DNA from: Scenedesmus sp. ARA3
Lineage: Eukaryota; Chlorophyta; Chlorophyceae; Sphaeropleales; Scenedesmaceae
Direction: 5' to 3'
NCBI GenBank assembly: GCA_004335835.1
Contig: RWJK01001315.1
Location: forward strand, 6,434 to 70,433
Length of the DNA stretch: 64,000 nt
Position numbers and translations under genes: made by a program. This document shows, one piece after another, positions 15,901 to 26,600 of the stretch. How positions within the stretch are numbered: position 1 is the first letter of the stretch; each line of letters begins with the position of its first letter. The notes beneath the pieces are model-generated. The model worked only from the letters and a program-made list of their open reading frames with translations. It searched no databases and was not told the DNA's origin.

Positions 15901-16406
15901 TGCCGGCTGGGGTGCACTGCCACTGCCGCCACACCGCCGCCATCCCGGCCAGGCAGCCAACGCTGCTTCATAGTTGGCAGGTGCAGCAGCAGCACCATGC
16001 ACCCCACGCCCATGAGCAGCGTGTCGTCATCCAGCAGGTGCAGGTTGTTGCGTTTGGCAGCGTTGAAGCTGATGACTTGCAGCAAGCTAGCTGTAGGGTC
16101 CGCAGCGACAAGCGCATTTGCTGGAACCCCTGCAGCTGCTAGGGTGCCATCAGCTGTGTTCCGCTGCTTCTGTTGCTGCTGCAGCTGTGCAGGTGCGTGC
16201 ACGGCCGCCGACACTGCCTCATCTGCGTCAGCTGTCAGGGCTGAATCAGGCTGTTGAGCAGTGCTAGCTTCGTCAGGCACTGCCGCAGGCAGTGGCGGAC
16301 AGCCTGAACATTCAACCTCTTGTACGTTTCCTGCTTCATGTACGCTGTCCGCCATTGCCAGCGGCAGTGCCTGCTGTTCGTCTGTGTCCATGCTGTGCTC
16401 ACTCAA
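6924..16406 (-). CDS. CFAP44: Cilia- and flagella-associated protein 44 (FAP44), WD40 plus coiled coil
   Basis: About 19 exons and about 1,780 residues, close to the size of the family. Start ATG at 16406 (a second ATG lies at 16391). Exons 1-5 are phase-checked: 15856-16406, 15316-15622, 14471-15042, 14078-14258, 13655-13905. Later exons are approximate: 13178-13498, 12881-13050, 12135-12565, 11668-11880, 11342-11473, 10941-11177, 10498-10683, 9911-10273, 9541-9680, 9064-9311, 8461-8764, 8083-8258, 7581-7813 and 6924-7241. The N-terminal half is WD40 repeats with diagnostic blocks: IYIYAYPSLELVQ, FSPDGAMLASVGSSPDY, AFSQEVYAVRFSPH, CGTGHIRFWRMADTFTG and DLGKFGSLELSDV. The C-terminal half is acidic linker (SDSGSDDEAGEE), then VCPPGCEPGLYERVVELRGR, then long Q/E/R coiled coils. 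CFAP44 with CFAP43 forms the tether that links inner dynein arm I1/f to the doublet microtubule. Identity is firm; some inner exon edges are not. Confidence 0.92.
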
Positions 16407-16937
16407 CAGCCAGCGCTGCTGATGCTGCCTTGCATAGAGCTACTTCCAGCATAATTTGGCCAGATAACGTCCATTTAAAAAGCTTCTATGTTCGAACGTA
16501 ACAAAACATGTGAAATTGCAGGAGGACGCTTCAAGCTTTCAGAGCCATGCTGCTGCATCAGCAGGTCAAACTCAATGAACGTTTTGATGTAACAAGCCAG
16601 GCGTCACGTGATTTCACGCCAGTACATAAAAACAAACAATAAAGTTCAATTGCCTCTACATTGTAGTGTGCCTGCATTGCGACAGCAATGTGACGTTCGA
16701 AACCCTTGCTGCCGTGTTAGATGGCAACGCAAGCTGCAGCCTGCCCCGATCGTACTGCCTGGTGCTCTGATGTACATGAGCGGCCATTCAAGCACGTATC
16801 GTTAAGTTGCAGCTCATATGCCAGGGCTGTCAGCCTTCCTCGAGCTGTAGGACACGGTTTGCCGCTCATCCTGCTCTCTGCTGTTGTCTTCGGCTTCTGA
16901 AACGCTTTTTTAACGCACTTTCACCGAAAACTATCCA
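16407..16937. promoter_or_regulatory. Divergent promoter region, CFAP44 / TMX2-like
   Basis: 531 bp separate two start codons facing away from each other, so both promoters and 5' UTRs must sit here. The sequence is AT-richer than the genes and has no convincing reading frame. No TATA box can be assigned with confidence. Confidence 0.6.
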
Positions 16938-19383
16938 ATGAGTCGCTTCCTAGACCCTTACTACTTCGTGAACAGCCTGCTGCTGCTGGTGTATGGTGGG
17001 CTCAGGGCATACTTCGTCTATTTCACACCCGAGGGCAGCGAGCACAGCAGATTTCACAGCCTGCAGGACCTCGCAGCATGGGTGAGCGAGTGCTTCACCG
17101 TATGATCTCACCGTAGCCTTGCTGGATGCCAGCAACCATACGTAATCGCTACTGGCAATGTGCACTGCTGCGCTGTTCATGTGTGGCAGTGTAGTACAGC
17201 ACAGTTGACGTGGCATGCTTCCCTGGTTGCAGGAGAAGCAGCTGATGATGTTGGCAATGGCATTCATTGCCTACAAGGTGATCACCGCTCTGGAGCAACA
17301 AGCCAGCAAAAGGAGCTACAATTGGACTCGCATGCAGTATCCAGCACTGCAAGCAAGCACTGCAGGACATATGGGAATGTGTGTGCTATCTTCCCAATAA
17401 AGCTCACATGCGGCTGTCATTCGCATGGCATTCAATGACTTGCAGGGCCTTAGGATGCGCTCATGGGATGACTATGCACAGCAGATGTTCTTCATAGGCA
17501 AGGTGCGCCGCGACCAGCAGCAGCAGAGCGTGTGTGCACCAGTTACAACCATCATCAAGTAATACATGCAGTACTTGAACCAATACAATGCATACCCTTG
17601 CAGAAGCAGTGGTGAACATTGTTTTCACATGCATTTGAGCGTGGGATGATGCAGGTTACTAGTGTTTCACTTGCATGCATTACTTTGTTTCATCACCAGC
17701 CGTGCACTGAGCATTTCTGCACGCTCTGCTTGCAGCTGGCTGTGGCGCTGAGTGCGATCATGGTGGACATGCGCTTGGGGGTGCTGTATGCCCTGGCAGC
17801 TGTAGGTGAGTCTGGAATGAAAGGACACATGCTGCATGACGCGTGGTGCTGCGACGTCGACAGGGCTGTGTGCATGTGGCTTCCTGCATATGCAGCTCAG
17901 CTGACAACACCTGCATCAATGCCGGCGCCTGCTCACAGCCGCACACGTTGAGCAGCCTGAGCAAAGAGATCATGAACGCTACTTTAACATGTGTCTGCTC
18001 TGTCCCCTGTTGCCGCCACAGCCTGTTGGGTGGCGTTCCCTCAGCCCATCATTCAGATGTCGACAGGCCGAGGTGCGCTCCCGCTGATCATGGCTTGTGT
18101 GCCCAATGAGCAAGTTGTGGCAACCCAATGGGCGTTACATCGGTGATGTATGGCAGCGCCAGCAAGCAACACAGTGTTGGCGCTCAAGAGGGTGTGCTGT
18201 TGCGCTGCTGCAGGTGAAAGCAGCATCTCCATCCTCACCCCACTCTCCATGAAGGATTTTGTGCTGCGTGGGGAGGACGACTGGGTGGTGAGGCGCACTG
18301 CTGCACGCTGGAGGCATGACGGCAGCAGCAGCAGTGGCGGCGATGACATGGCTAGCAGCGCAGGCAGGGGGTGCTGTACTTGACTGCCTCCAAACCGCAG
18401 CTCCATCGCCAGCACAAGACACAAACCACCTCAGGTGTTCCAGTTGCCAGCAGTGACATGCCGAGCATCAGATGCAAATGTTGGGTGCCTCATCATCAAC
18501 ATCGCCCCTTGCTTGCCTTGTCTGCTGCCTGCTAGGTCTTTTTCTACACTGAGAACCACGTCAACTCAATCGCCACTGCGCCTGCATTTGTTGAGGTGGC
18601 ACAGAAGTGAGTGACAAACGGCACAGCAGGGGCTGCAGCAGTTTCGTGCAATCCCTCGAAGGCTTCCACAGGCAGCGCCAACACGCTACATGTCGCCTGC
18701 TGTACCTCCAGTTTTGATCTGTTGTGTGGTGTCGAGCCCCACAATGCTTTTGGTGCTAGTGCGTATTGCCGGCTGCACTGCTTACCCCCTGCTTGCACAC
18801 GTGTCAAACTCCAGGTCGTCTGCCTTGAATGCTTTCCTGTTGCTGTGCAGGTACGCTTCTGAGTCGCTGTCCTTTGGCGTGATGGACGCCTGCCTGTTCC
18901 AGAGCTTCAGCAGGGAGCTCAAGCTGAGGCCCAACAGCTGGAGCAACCAGCTGCCAGCAGTGGTGCGCTACGTGCGTGGCAAGGAGCACTCCCGCCTGCC
19001 CATGCCTGCTGCAGGGGATGAGCTCGGCCTGCGGATGAACTACTTCACACAGGTGTGGTACTGCTGGTCTGGCTGGCACAGCTGGCAGCGGCTTGCAGGC
19101 TTGATTGGCTTGGGCAGCTAACACCAATAGTGCATCAGACGTCACAAAGATGTTGTATTGCATGTCTGTCTCTTGCTGAACATCTCAATTAGCCACAGGC
19201 GCTACATTCTGCAACAGGTGCTGCAGCTGTGCTGCTACAAACATCAGTTCATTCTTCAGACAGCTGCTGCTGCTGCTACTGCGCGGCCACCTCTGTTGCT
19301 CTGGAATGCAGAAGGACATCGTCCAGAAGCTGGCACTCAACGAAGCACCGGCACCCAGCAAAGGCACCAAGAAGCAGCGGTAG
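16938..19383 (+). CDS. TMX2-like thioredoxin-fold transmembrane protein without cysteines in the active-site loop
   Basis: Nine exons: 16938-17081, 17233-17277, 17446-17502, 17736-17805, 18022-18072, 18214-18287, 18536-18606, 18851-19052, 19312-19383. All junctions are GT-AG and the phases add up to 261 residues. The N-terminus has membrane segments (YYFVNSLLLLVYGGL near residue 8; a second pair near 50-63 and 83-112, the last containing DMRLGVLYALAAVACWVAF). The thioredoxin-like domain starts near residue 146: FFYTENHVNSIATAPAF, then SLSFGVMDA, then SNQLPAVVRYVRGKE, the cis-proline block, then IVQKLALNEAP. These align with TMX2, an ER/mitochondria-contact membrane protein. Metazoan TMX2 has a non-canonical SNDC centre; here that loop has no cysteine, so oxidoreductase activity is unlikely. 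It ends with basic KGTKKQR, which could act as a short ER-retention tail. Confidence 0.8.
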
Positions 19384-19996
19384 AACTGTCACCAGCGAAG
19401 TTATGGATGCCTGGTAATGTGTAACAAACATGAACTATGAACGAGGTTGACTGTGACTTTGATAGCGTTGCAACAGCTGCCCGTGCGTTGCTGCAATTCA
19501 ATCGCAAGGGTTGAGCTGCCAGACCCTGGCTGGTGCGCGCTTTTGAGTCCAGCGCAGCAGGTGATCGCCCCTCTTCTCGCTCACTGAAAGTGCCGTTCAG
19601 GTGAGCTCGGTTGTTTGCTCGACTCGCCCGTATCAAGCCGCCCACCATGGCCGCATCTTTCGCACCAGCAGCAGTGCAGGAGGTCATTATGCAAGCTTTC
19701 AAACGCCGCAGAGTGTGATAATAGCTTGATCGATTTTATCGCAGGCTGCTGTGGGTCAGCCATGTGTGGAAAGCAGCAGCACTGAACAGCACCGCTCTGC
19801 ACAGCAGCTTGCAAGCTTCAGACGGTGCCACCATGGCGCTTATATTGCGCATATTGTGTGTTGGTCAGAGTATATGCAGTAGTTGCTTACGGCAGGTGGC
19901 AGTCTCTGGCTCCAGACAGCCTCTGCAATAACCGGGCCGCTGCTGTTGTGTGATGCTGGGCTTTGTGCAGGGCAGCTGCTGTAGCCACCCGTCAAG
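19384..19996. other. Spacer between TMX2-like and eL29, with a possible 23-codon sORF
   Basis: The TMX2-like 3' UTR and the eL29 promoter lie here. An ATG at 19647 in a strong start context (CCACCATGG) opens 23 codons, MAASFAPAAVQEVIMQAFKR plus RRV, ending at 19718. AT-rich stretches near 19840-19870 (CTTATATTG, GAGTATATG) are candidate core-promoter elements for eL29. Confidence 0.45.
19420..19424 (+). terminator. TGTAA polyadenylation signal of the TMX2-like gene
   Basis: TGTAA, the standard chlorophyte polyadenylation signal, lies 37 bases after the TAG at 19381-19383. Confidence 0.6.
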
Positions 19997-20940
19997 ATGG
20001 CCAAGTCCAAGAACCACACTGCTCGCAACCAGAGCAAGAAGGCTCACAGGAACGGCATCAAGGGCCCCCAGAAGCACAAGTACACCAGCAGGAAGGGCGT
20101 GAGTAGCCCTGCGCTCAGCTGGATAAACAGCCGCAAGCAGCGTTGCCAGCAGCAGTGCATGCCTTACATCGACACAGAATCAAGGATATGCAGCAGGCTG
20201 AAAGGGAAGCCGAGACAAAGAAGAGAAAGGGACACCAGGCACAGCATCTCACCAGCAGCAGCAACACCAGCATCCAACAGCCATCTGCTGGGGCGGCCAT
20301 ATGCTGTGCCATGGTATTTGCTGTGCCATGGTATTGTACTTATTATCGGTTGTGCTGGTCAGAAGTTTCCTTGTTGCAGCTGCCAGCTCTCATTTTACGC
20401 ACCCACACTGCCGTGCATGTGCTGCTGATGCTGCCTGTCCTGCAGATGGACCCCAAGTTCCTGCGCAACCAGGTGCGCAGCACACAGCAGCAGCAGCAGC
20501 AGCAGTGTGGCAGCGCACACTGTAGCACTTGCGTGGCCAGCAAGGGCAGCAGCATTGCAGGTGGAGCTTGGCAGCGTGGTCACCAGCAGCAGCAGCTGCA
20601 TCATCAGCAGCAGCTGCATCATCATCAGCAGCAGTGATCGTGGTGTACAGTGGTTCCAAGAATTGCATACTTGTTTGGCAGCTGCAGAAGCGCATGCTGA
20701 CAGCAGTCACGGCTGTCAAGAGCAGTGTTCACGTGCACGTCGGTTAGATATCTGCTGCGACTGTGCTTTGCGTCTCTCCTGCAGCCGGCCAACAGCGTAG
20801 TCAGGCGATGCCAGCAGCTGTGAGTGCCTGCTGCCGTGTACCACGTTCACTAACAGCCTGCTGCCCTGCTGCCTGTTGTTATGTTGCTGCTGCAGAGGCA
20901 CGCCAAGAAGCACAACGTTGTGGCCAAGGCCGACAAGTAA
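19997..20940 (+). CDS. RPL29: 60S ribosomal protein eL29
   Basis: Three exons, 19997-20098, 20446-20472 (27 nt) and 20896-20940, with phase-0 junctions give 57 residues. It starts [20 protein letters not shown], the hallmark of eL29, followed by [23 protein letters not shown] and [14 protein letters not shown]. It is very basic, as expected for a small rRNA-binding protein of the large subunit. It has the short length typical of non-metazoan eL29. The splice donor after exon 1 (GGC|GTGAGT) and the acceptor CTGCAG|ATGGAC are clear. Confidence 0.96.
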
Positions 20941-21890
20941 AGCTGCCATGCGCACTGATGGCTGGCTGTGCTGCTGAGGGCCGCCTCTTGCTTGAGCGGC
21001 CGTGCGTGTTGCATAGCAGTAGCTGTGTAACATAATCACATACTACAAGGGTCCAAGCTGCTTTGAGAATGCAGAGATGCATTGGACTTGCTGATTTTCA
21101 ACGTTACACACGTGTGTGATCATTCCATCTTTGGACAGCAACAGCCGTACACTACTGATGTTACACTCTCGAGGAAGCTTGGCACCTGACCAGTCTATGT
21201 TATTTCAAAGTTGGCGATGAACTGTCTGGATGTCACCATAACAATCCTGAAGCATGGCATCATGCATGGCACAGTCCAGTAGCCCGCAACATACCACAAG
21301 CTGCGGCCGGCGTTAGCGGCGCTGCCGCATCATGCATGACATGCCACAGCAGCTCTTCACAGCCGTGGCGGCTGTCGCCAGAGCTGAGATAGGCATTGCA
21401 GAAAGCCATCATGATTGCTTCCAGCCTCAGACTGACTGCAGGCGCCCCCTTCGCAAGCAAAAGAGCCGCAGCAGGGCATGACAGACTGCCGTCGAGAGCT
21501 CATGCTCAGCAAGAAGCGTGCACTGCAGGCCATGGCTGTGACTGTGCACATCCCACACGCCTCAAAACAGGCACACGACACACTGCAAACTCAAAATGTC
21601 AGGCACACAGCAAATTTCAGCACCAGCACAGTGGTGTTACAACTGTTGTACGGGTACAGCTGTGTGCAAAGCAGCGATGTCAGATAAAAGTACAATGCTC
21701 ACAGTGTTTGCAGCACCAGCACACCAAGCACAATGCGAGGATGCAAAACACCATGCCAGGATACACTGGGCGCTGTCGACACATCAGCAACAATCACACA
21801 CAGATGTTCTTACAAATTTTTCGCAACAGCAGTTGGTCCAACCGCTGCTGCAGCTGCTGCTGTCGCCGCGCGCTCGCTGAAACCACAGCG
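20941..21890. other. Convergent spacer, eL29 and F-box 3' ends
   Basis: About 950 bp between two stop codons. No recognisable gene or RNA. A TTACA at about 21808 (TGTAA on minus), about 80 bases past the F-box stop, is a candidate signal for that gene. Confidence 0.5.
21026..21030 (+). terminator. TGTAA polyadenylation signal of eL29
   Basis: TGTAA 86 bases beyond the eL29 TAA at 20938-20940, in the context GCTGTGTAACATAATC. Confidence 0.6.
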
Positions 21891-22024
21891 CTATGCCGCG
21901 CTGATGCCCTGCACGTTGAGCACAAAGTTCTGCGCCGTAGCGCGGATGCCCAGCTTCATGAGCGCCTCTGCAGCGGTCTGCGCCAGGATGTACTTGAAGG
22001 CCTCCGCGTTGAACCTGCGCAGGC

Positions 22025-22058
<34 letters not shown>

Positions 22059-23090
22059 GCTGGTGAGCACAGCCGCCATGCAACTGCTTCCTGAACTGCT
22101 TCAACAGCTGTAGCTGCTGCATAGCGCTTGCTGTACACGGGCCAGCGTCACGCATTTGAGCAGTGTGCGTGATCTACGGAGCGAAACACTTTGCAGCCAT
22201 GATATGCGCCGGCAGGCCACCCCAACATCTCCAACCGAAGCGCTGCTGCTACTGCAAAGCCTGCTGAGCAGGCAGGTTGCCCTGCCAGCTGCTTGGTGGT
22301 GCCACGCACTTGTACAGCTCCCGCCATGTGGCTGCGCCCGTGCACACGTCAGGGTGGCAGTTGAACTTGGCCACGCACAGCTCACGCCACAGGCCATCAT
22401 CGTCAGCAACACGCCTGCAGGGAGCAAGGCAAGTTTATAACAGTTTGGCATGTTGTGCAGCTGAGCGCGGGTGTTGTGCTTGCTCTTATGGCTCGAATGT
22501 TGGCTGTTGGCAGCAGTGCACAGTAATGGCACATGCTCTTCTTAACTGCGACTGGTGTTGAGCTGTTTACACATCTGCTGCGGTTGTGTAGTACGCAACT
22601 GCATGCATGCTGGCAATGTGTAATATCATTCATGTTGAACTGGCAGTGAACTCATTTTGACTTCTCTGGGTCGGTGGCTGCAGCGTTTTGTCTGCTGCAG
22701 ACCATGCCCAGCAAAGTCAACAACAGCGCCTGGCCGCCTGCTGCTCTCACCTGCAGCGCCTGTTGACCAGCTGCAGGCTCAGCAGCGACTGCGCGTCACC
22801 CAGGTAGGAGGCAATCTCTCGCAGCCTGCAGCAGCAATGCTGGCATGGAACATCTTCCAGAGCATCCAGTGCAGGAACAACTCTGTATGCCTTGCTGCAG
22901 TACCAGCTTGTTGAGTCTGCTGCTGCTTCACTCACACAGCATCATCACAGGCGTCCCAGAAGCTGAACTTGACAGGCTCCATAGGGAGCGTGTGATGGTA
23001 CTCCGGGTGCACAATCAGCGCTAGAGAAGGGCTCCTGTGCACCTGCTCCATTGAGGGAGCGGGCTGGATGGTGCTGCTGCTGCTGCCCAT
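21891..23090 (-). CDS. Small F-box protein
   Basis: Four exons, 22936-23090, 22751-22825, 22310-22414, 21891-22014, join in phase to 152 residues. The start at 23090 is the first ATG after an in-frame TAG near 23150. Residues about 53-90 form an F-box: LREIASYLGDAQSLLSLQLV, then NRRCRRVADDDGLWRELC, with the typical L-x-x-I, LxSLxxVxRxxR and LW-x-x-L-C positions. It continues VAKFNCHPDV and TWRELYKFNAEAFKY, the usual W-x-x-x-Y step after an F-box. The F-box binds SKP1 in an SCF ubiquitin ligase; no WD40, kelch or LRR substrate domain is present. The end TAQNFVLNVQGISAA is unrecognised. It is head-to-head with EXO70. Confidence 0.78.
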
Positions 23091-23608
23091 AGCAGCAGGT
23101 GCAGGAGCGGTGTACGAGGATGACTTAACGGGCGAGAAGCCAGCACTAAGCTAGTACACCAAACTTATTATCAATGTCAAACAGCCATGCATCACATTGC
23201 TCACACCACAGGAGTGCCCTGCCTCTGCTGTCCGGACCCAACAGACACGTAGGAACTTAGCCGGTGATAGTCAAAATCGGTGTGCTCGAGTGCACAACCT
23301 CGGTCGTCAGCCAAAGCAGCTGGATTGGGAAGAGCAAAAGGCGCGAGACACTCAACAGCAATACCTAACGAGCCCTGGATCGAAGCCAGCGACAGCTGCG
23401 TATGCCGATCAATCCTGTGATTTTCTGCCGGTCCGAGCTGTGTGTGACGGCATCTGCTGCTGCTGCAGTGTCGGTGCTGCAGCTGCTGCAGTTCTTTAGT
23501 GTACTGCTTTGCTGCCCACTGTTCAGTGCACAAGTTCATCCAGAACACATAGCTTGACCCTCTCAACGAACTTGGACTGGATGTAGCCTTCTTGACAGCT
23601 GCAGCAGC
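23091..23608. promoter_or_regulatory. Divergent promoter region, F-box / EXO70
   Basis: 518 bp between opposing start codons. It must hold both promoters. No firm core-promoter motif was identified. Confidence 0.55.
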
Positions 23609-26600
23609 ATGGTGGGAGACACCCGGCTGTCCAAGAAAGCTGGCTACATACATGACCGCCTGCAGGTGCACTGTCAGCACCAGACCAAGAACACAGCTGT
23701 CCCAAGCATCTCTGCCGTGGCTTGCACTTCACAGCAGCAGCTGCATGCTCACAAACAGTGCCCTTGTCACTCAGCTGCTGTCTTACCCCTGCATAAGTCA
23801 TGCAAACCACATATCCTTCCATCAGCGCGCTGCACTGCACCCGCTGCCTGCGCAGGTGCTGGGCCGGCTCAGCGCCGAGTCCTGCGCGCTGCTGGACGCG
23901 CTGGGCGCCAGCCTGCACGAGCTCACGGGGCTCACCGCGCCCATCCACTGCCGCGCCACGGCGCTGACGCAGGCGCAGCGGAACATCAGCGCAGCCAATG
24001 CAGCAGTGGACGAGCTGCTGGACAACCTGGACACCTCAAGGAGGGTGAGGCTGCTGGGGGCTGTCATAGGGTGCAGAACAAGCAGCTGCTGCAGGGTGGC
24101 TGGCAGCAGGTAGCAGGGTGAACACAGTGCAGGTGCAGTGCTGGTGTCATCGCAGCGCGCCTGCTGCGCTCGCAGGTCTCAGCAGCCAGTGGTGGGCAAA
24201 GGAAGGCAGTTGGCTGCTGTTGCTTGCAGGAATGGGCGTAAACTGGCTGCAATTTGTAAAGTGCTCCACTGGGTCAGCAACAGCCGTATGTCCGCATTAG
24301 CCAGCAGATGGACAGCAATTGGCACCTGCCCGTCACGTGTTGGCGCTGCTGCTGCTGGCTGCCGCAGGTGCAGGCAATGCTGGAGGCGGGGCCAGGCAAG
24401 GACCTGGACGGCTTTTTGGACAGGTGGGGCGGGAGGAGGGTGCTAGAGCCATGCAGCAGCAGGTAGTGTGCAGCAGCAGCAGCAGCACCGCAAGGCAGGG
24501 ATGGCACCTGAACTCAACAGCTTCAAGGGAGCAGTGAAGCTGGTGGCAGTGATCCCAGCAGTGCGCTGCTTCCCGCTCTGTCAGATGTGCTGTTGGCTCT
24601 GCTGCTGCTGCCGCTGCCGCCCCCACAGCCTGGGCCAGCTGGAGCGCAGCAATGCCTACCTGATGCAGCACGCCGGCATGGCTGCGGTGCGTGCCGCGGT
24701 GCAGCACAGCCAGCTGCTGTTCAACCGTGCGCTGGAGCAGTGCGACGCTGACTTCAAGGCCAGCCTGGCTGCCGGGGCTCGCGCGGCTGCCCCGCCTGCG
24801 GCCTGGCTGCGCAGCAAGCTGGAGGTGCCCATCACTGGTGAGCGACGGTTGTCTAAACTTGAAACCCCATGGTTTTAGGGGCTGCTGTCCAACTTAAGCC
24901 TTGCGGGCCATCTGCTGCAACAAAATGGCTAGAACGCAGCCAAGCAGCTGCGGGCTACACAAGTTACATGCACTGCACCATCCGCCCACATTTCCGCCAC
25001 CTGCCATCTGGCTTTCTGGCTGCGCCCTTGCAGACGCCAGCCGTGGCGAGCTGTGCCTGGAGCTGGTGCCGCCCGTCCTGCTGCCCAAGCTGCGCCGCAT
25101 GGTGGGGCTCATGATCGCGGCACAGTACGCGCCTGCACAGCAGGGCTACACCGCGCTGCGGGAGCGCGCACTGCAGCAGGTGAGGCTGGCGCGCCATGGG
25201 GCTGGCATCTGTATGCAAGCTAGGTGGTGCGTCGCCGCTGCGTTGCGAAGTGCCTGCGCATCTTGCACAGACCTTGTTGTGATGGCTGCGTTGCCCCCAG
25301 TGCTTCTGCTGCGGTGAGGTGAGCAGCATGAGGATCCAGTCCGCCACCTGGCGCAGCAGCAACCGTGCTGTATAACTGATGCTGCTGCTGCTGCTGGCTG
25401 GCTGCCGCCGCTGCAGGCGCTGCAGGAGCTGGGCCTTGAGCTGCAGCCTGCTGCTGCTGTTGCGCTGATGAGCTCCGAGCAGCTTGACAAGCACATACGC
25501 GCCTGGCACACGCAGCTGCGGCTCATCACGCTGCTCATGCTCAGGTGCGCGCCGGGAGTCAGCGCACAGCGCCGACAAAGGACCATATCCGCCTCTTTGA
25601 CGTTTTGACGCGCCATCTTGCACCACCGGCAGGCTACACGACAGCAGGCACAATCTGCAGTTATTGTGTAGTAACCAATGTGTCCGCATCAAGGTGCGCT
25701 GACCTCAGCCCTGCTGGCTGTGCTGTCTGCTGGGCGCTGGCTCACCTTCCTGCAGTGAGCAGCGCCTGGCTGCGGCGGTGTGGCCGGAGCCAGTGGGCAG
25801 GGAGCTGTTTGCGGCGCTGGTGCAGCCGCACCTGGCAGCACTGGCGGCTGCCGGCCAGGACATCGTGCAGGCACACAAGGCGCCAGAAAAGGTGCGCCAG
25901 GGCAGCAGGCATGTGGGCGGCCGGTGGAGCAGCTGCTATGGCACCTGGCAGCATGGCAGATGCGCTGCCAGGCCGCCTGTTGTGCTCCTGCAAGATGTGG
26001 GCTCAGACAGAATCAGGCCTGCCACATTGTGCTGCGGCCTGACAGGATGCAGCCGCTCTTGCAGGAATTCAACTGCAGCTGGCTAGCAGGTTTTGCTATG
26101 CTGGTTCAAGGTCATCATGCTTGTCCATGTCGACATGACTGTCGGCAGTCAATCACTGTCATCGTCACTACCACAGCCACTCTGACATCAATATGTCACT
26201 ATCGCCGCCGCCCGCCAGGTGTTCTCGCTGCTGGACATGCACCGCCACCTGGCCGCCAGCCTACCAGCGCTGCAAGCCATGCTGGCCGCCAGCAGCAGCA
26301 TGGTTCCGCTGTTGGGCCAGCTGCAGGCGCTGCTGGCCGCCGCCGCTGCCGCTGCCGCGGGCTTGTTTGCGGAGTATGCTGAAAGCGTGGCGCGTGATGG
26401 CGCCAAGGTGCTGCCCATGGACGGCACCGTGCACCCACTGACAGCGCAGGTGCTGTCCTACCTCAAGGTGCGCGTGGCCGGCTGTGAGGGCTACTGCTAG
26501 GAAAGTCCCTCAGCCTGATGAAGCTGCTCTTCATTACGGCCCTGTGCAGGATGTCTGCTGCCTGACGCAGCTGCAAGCACATGCCAAAGCAGACGTTGTG

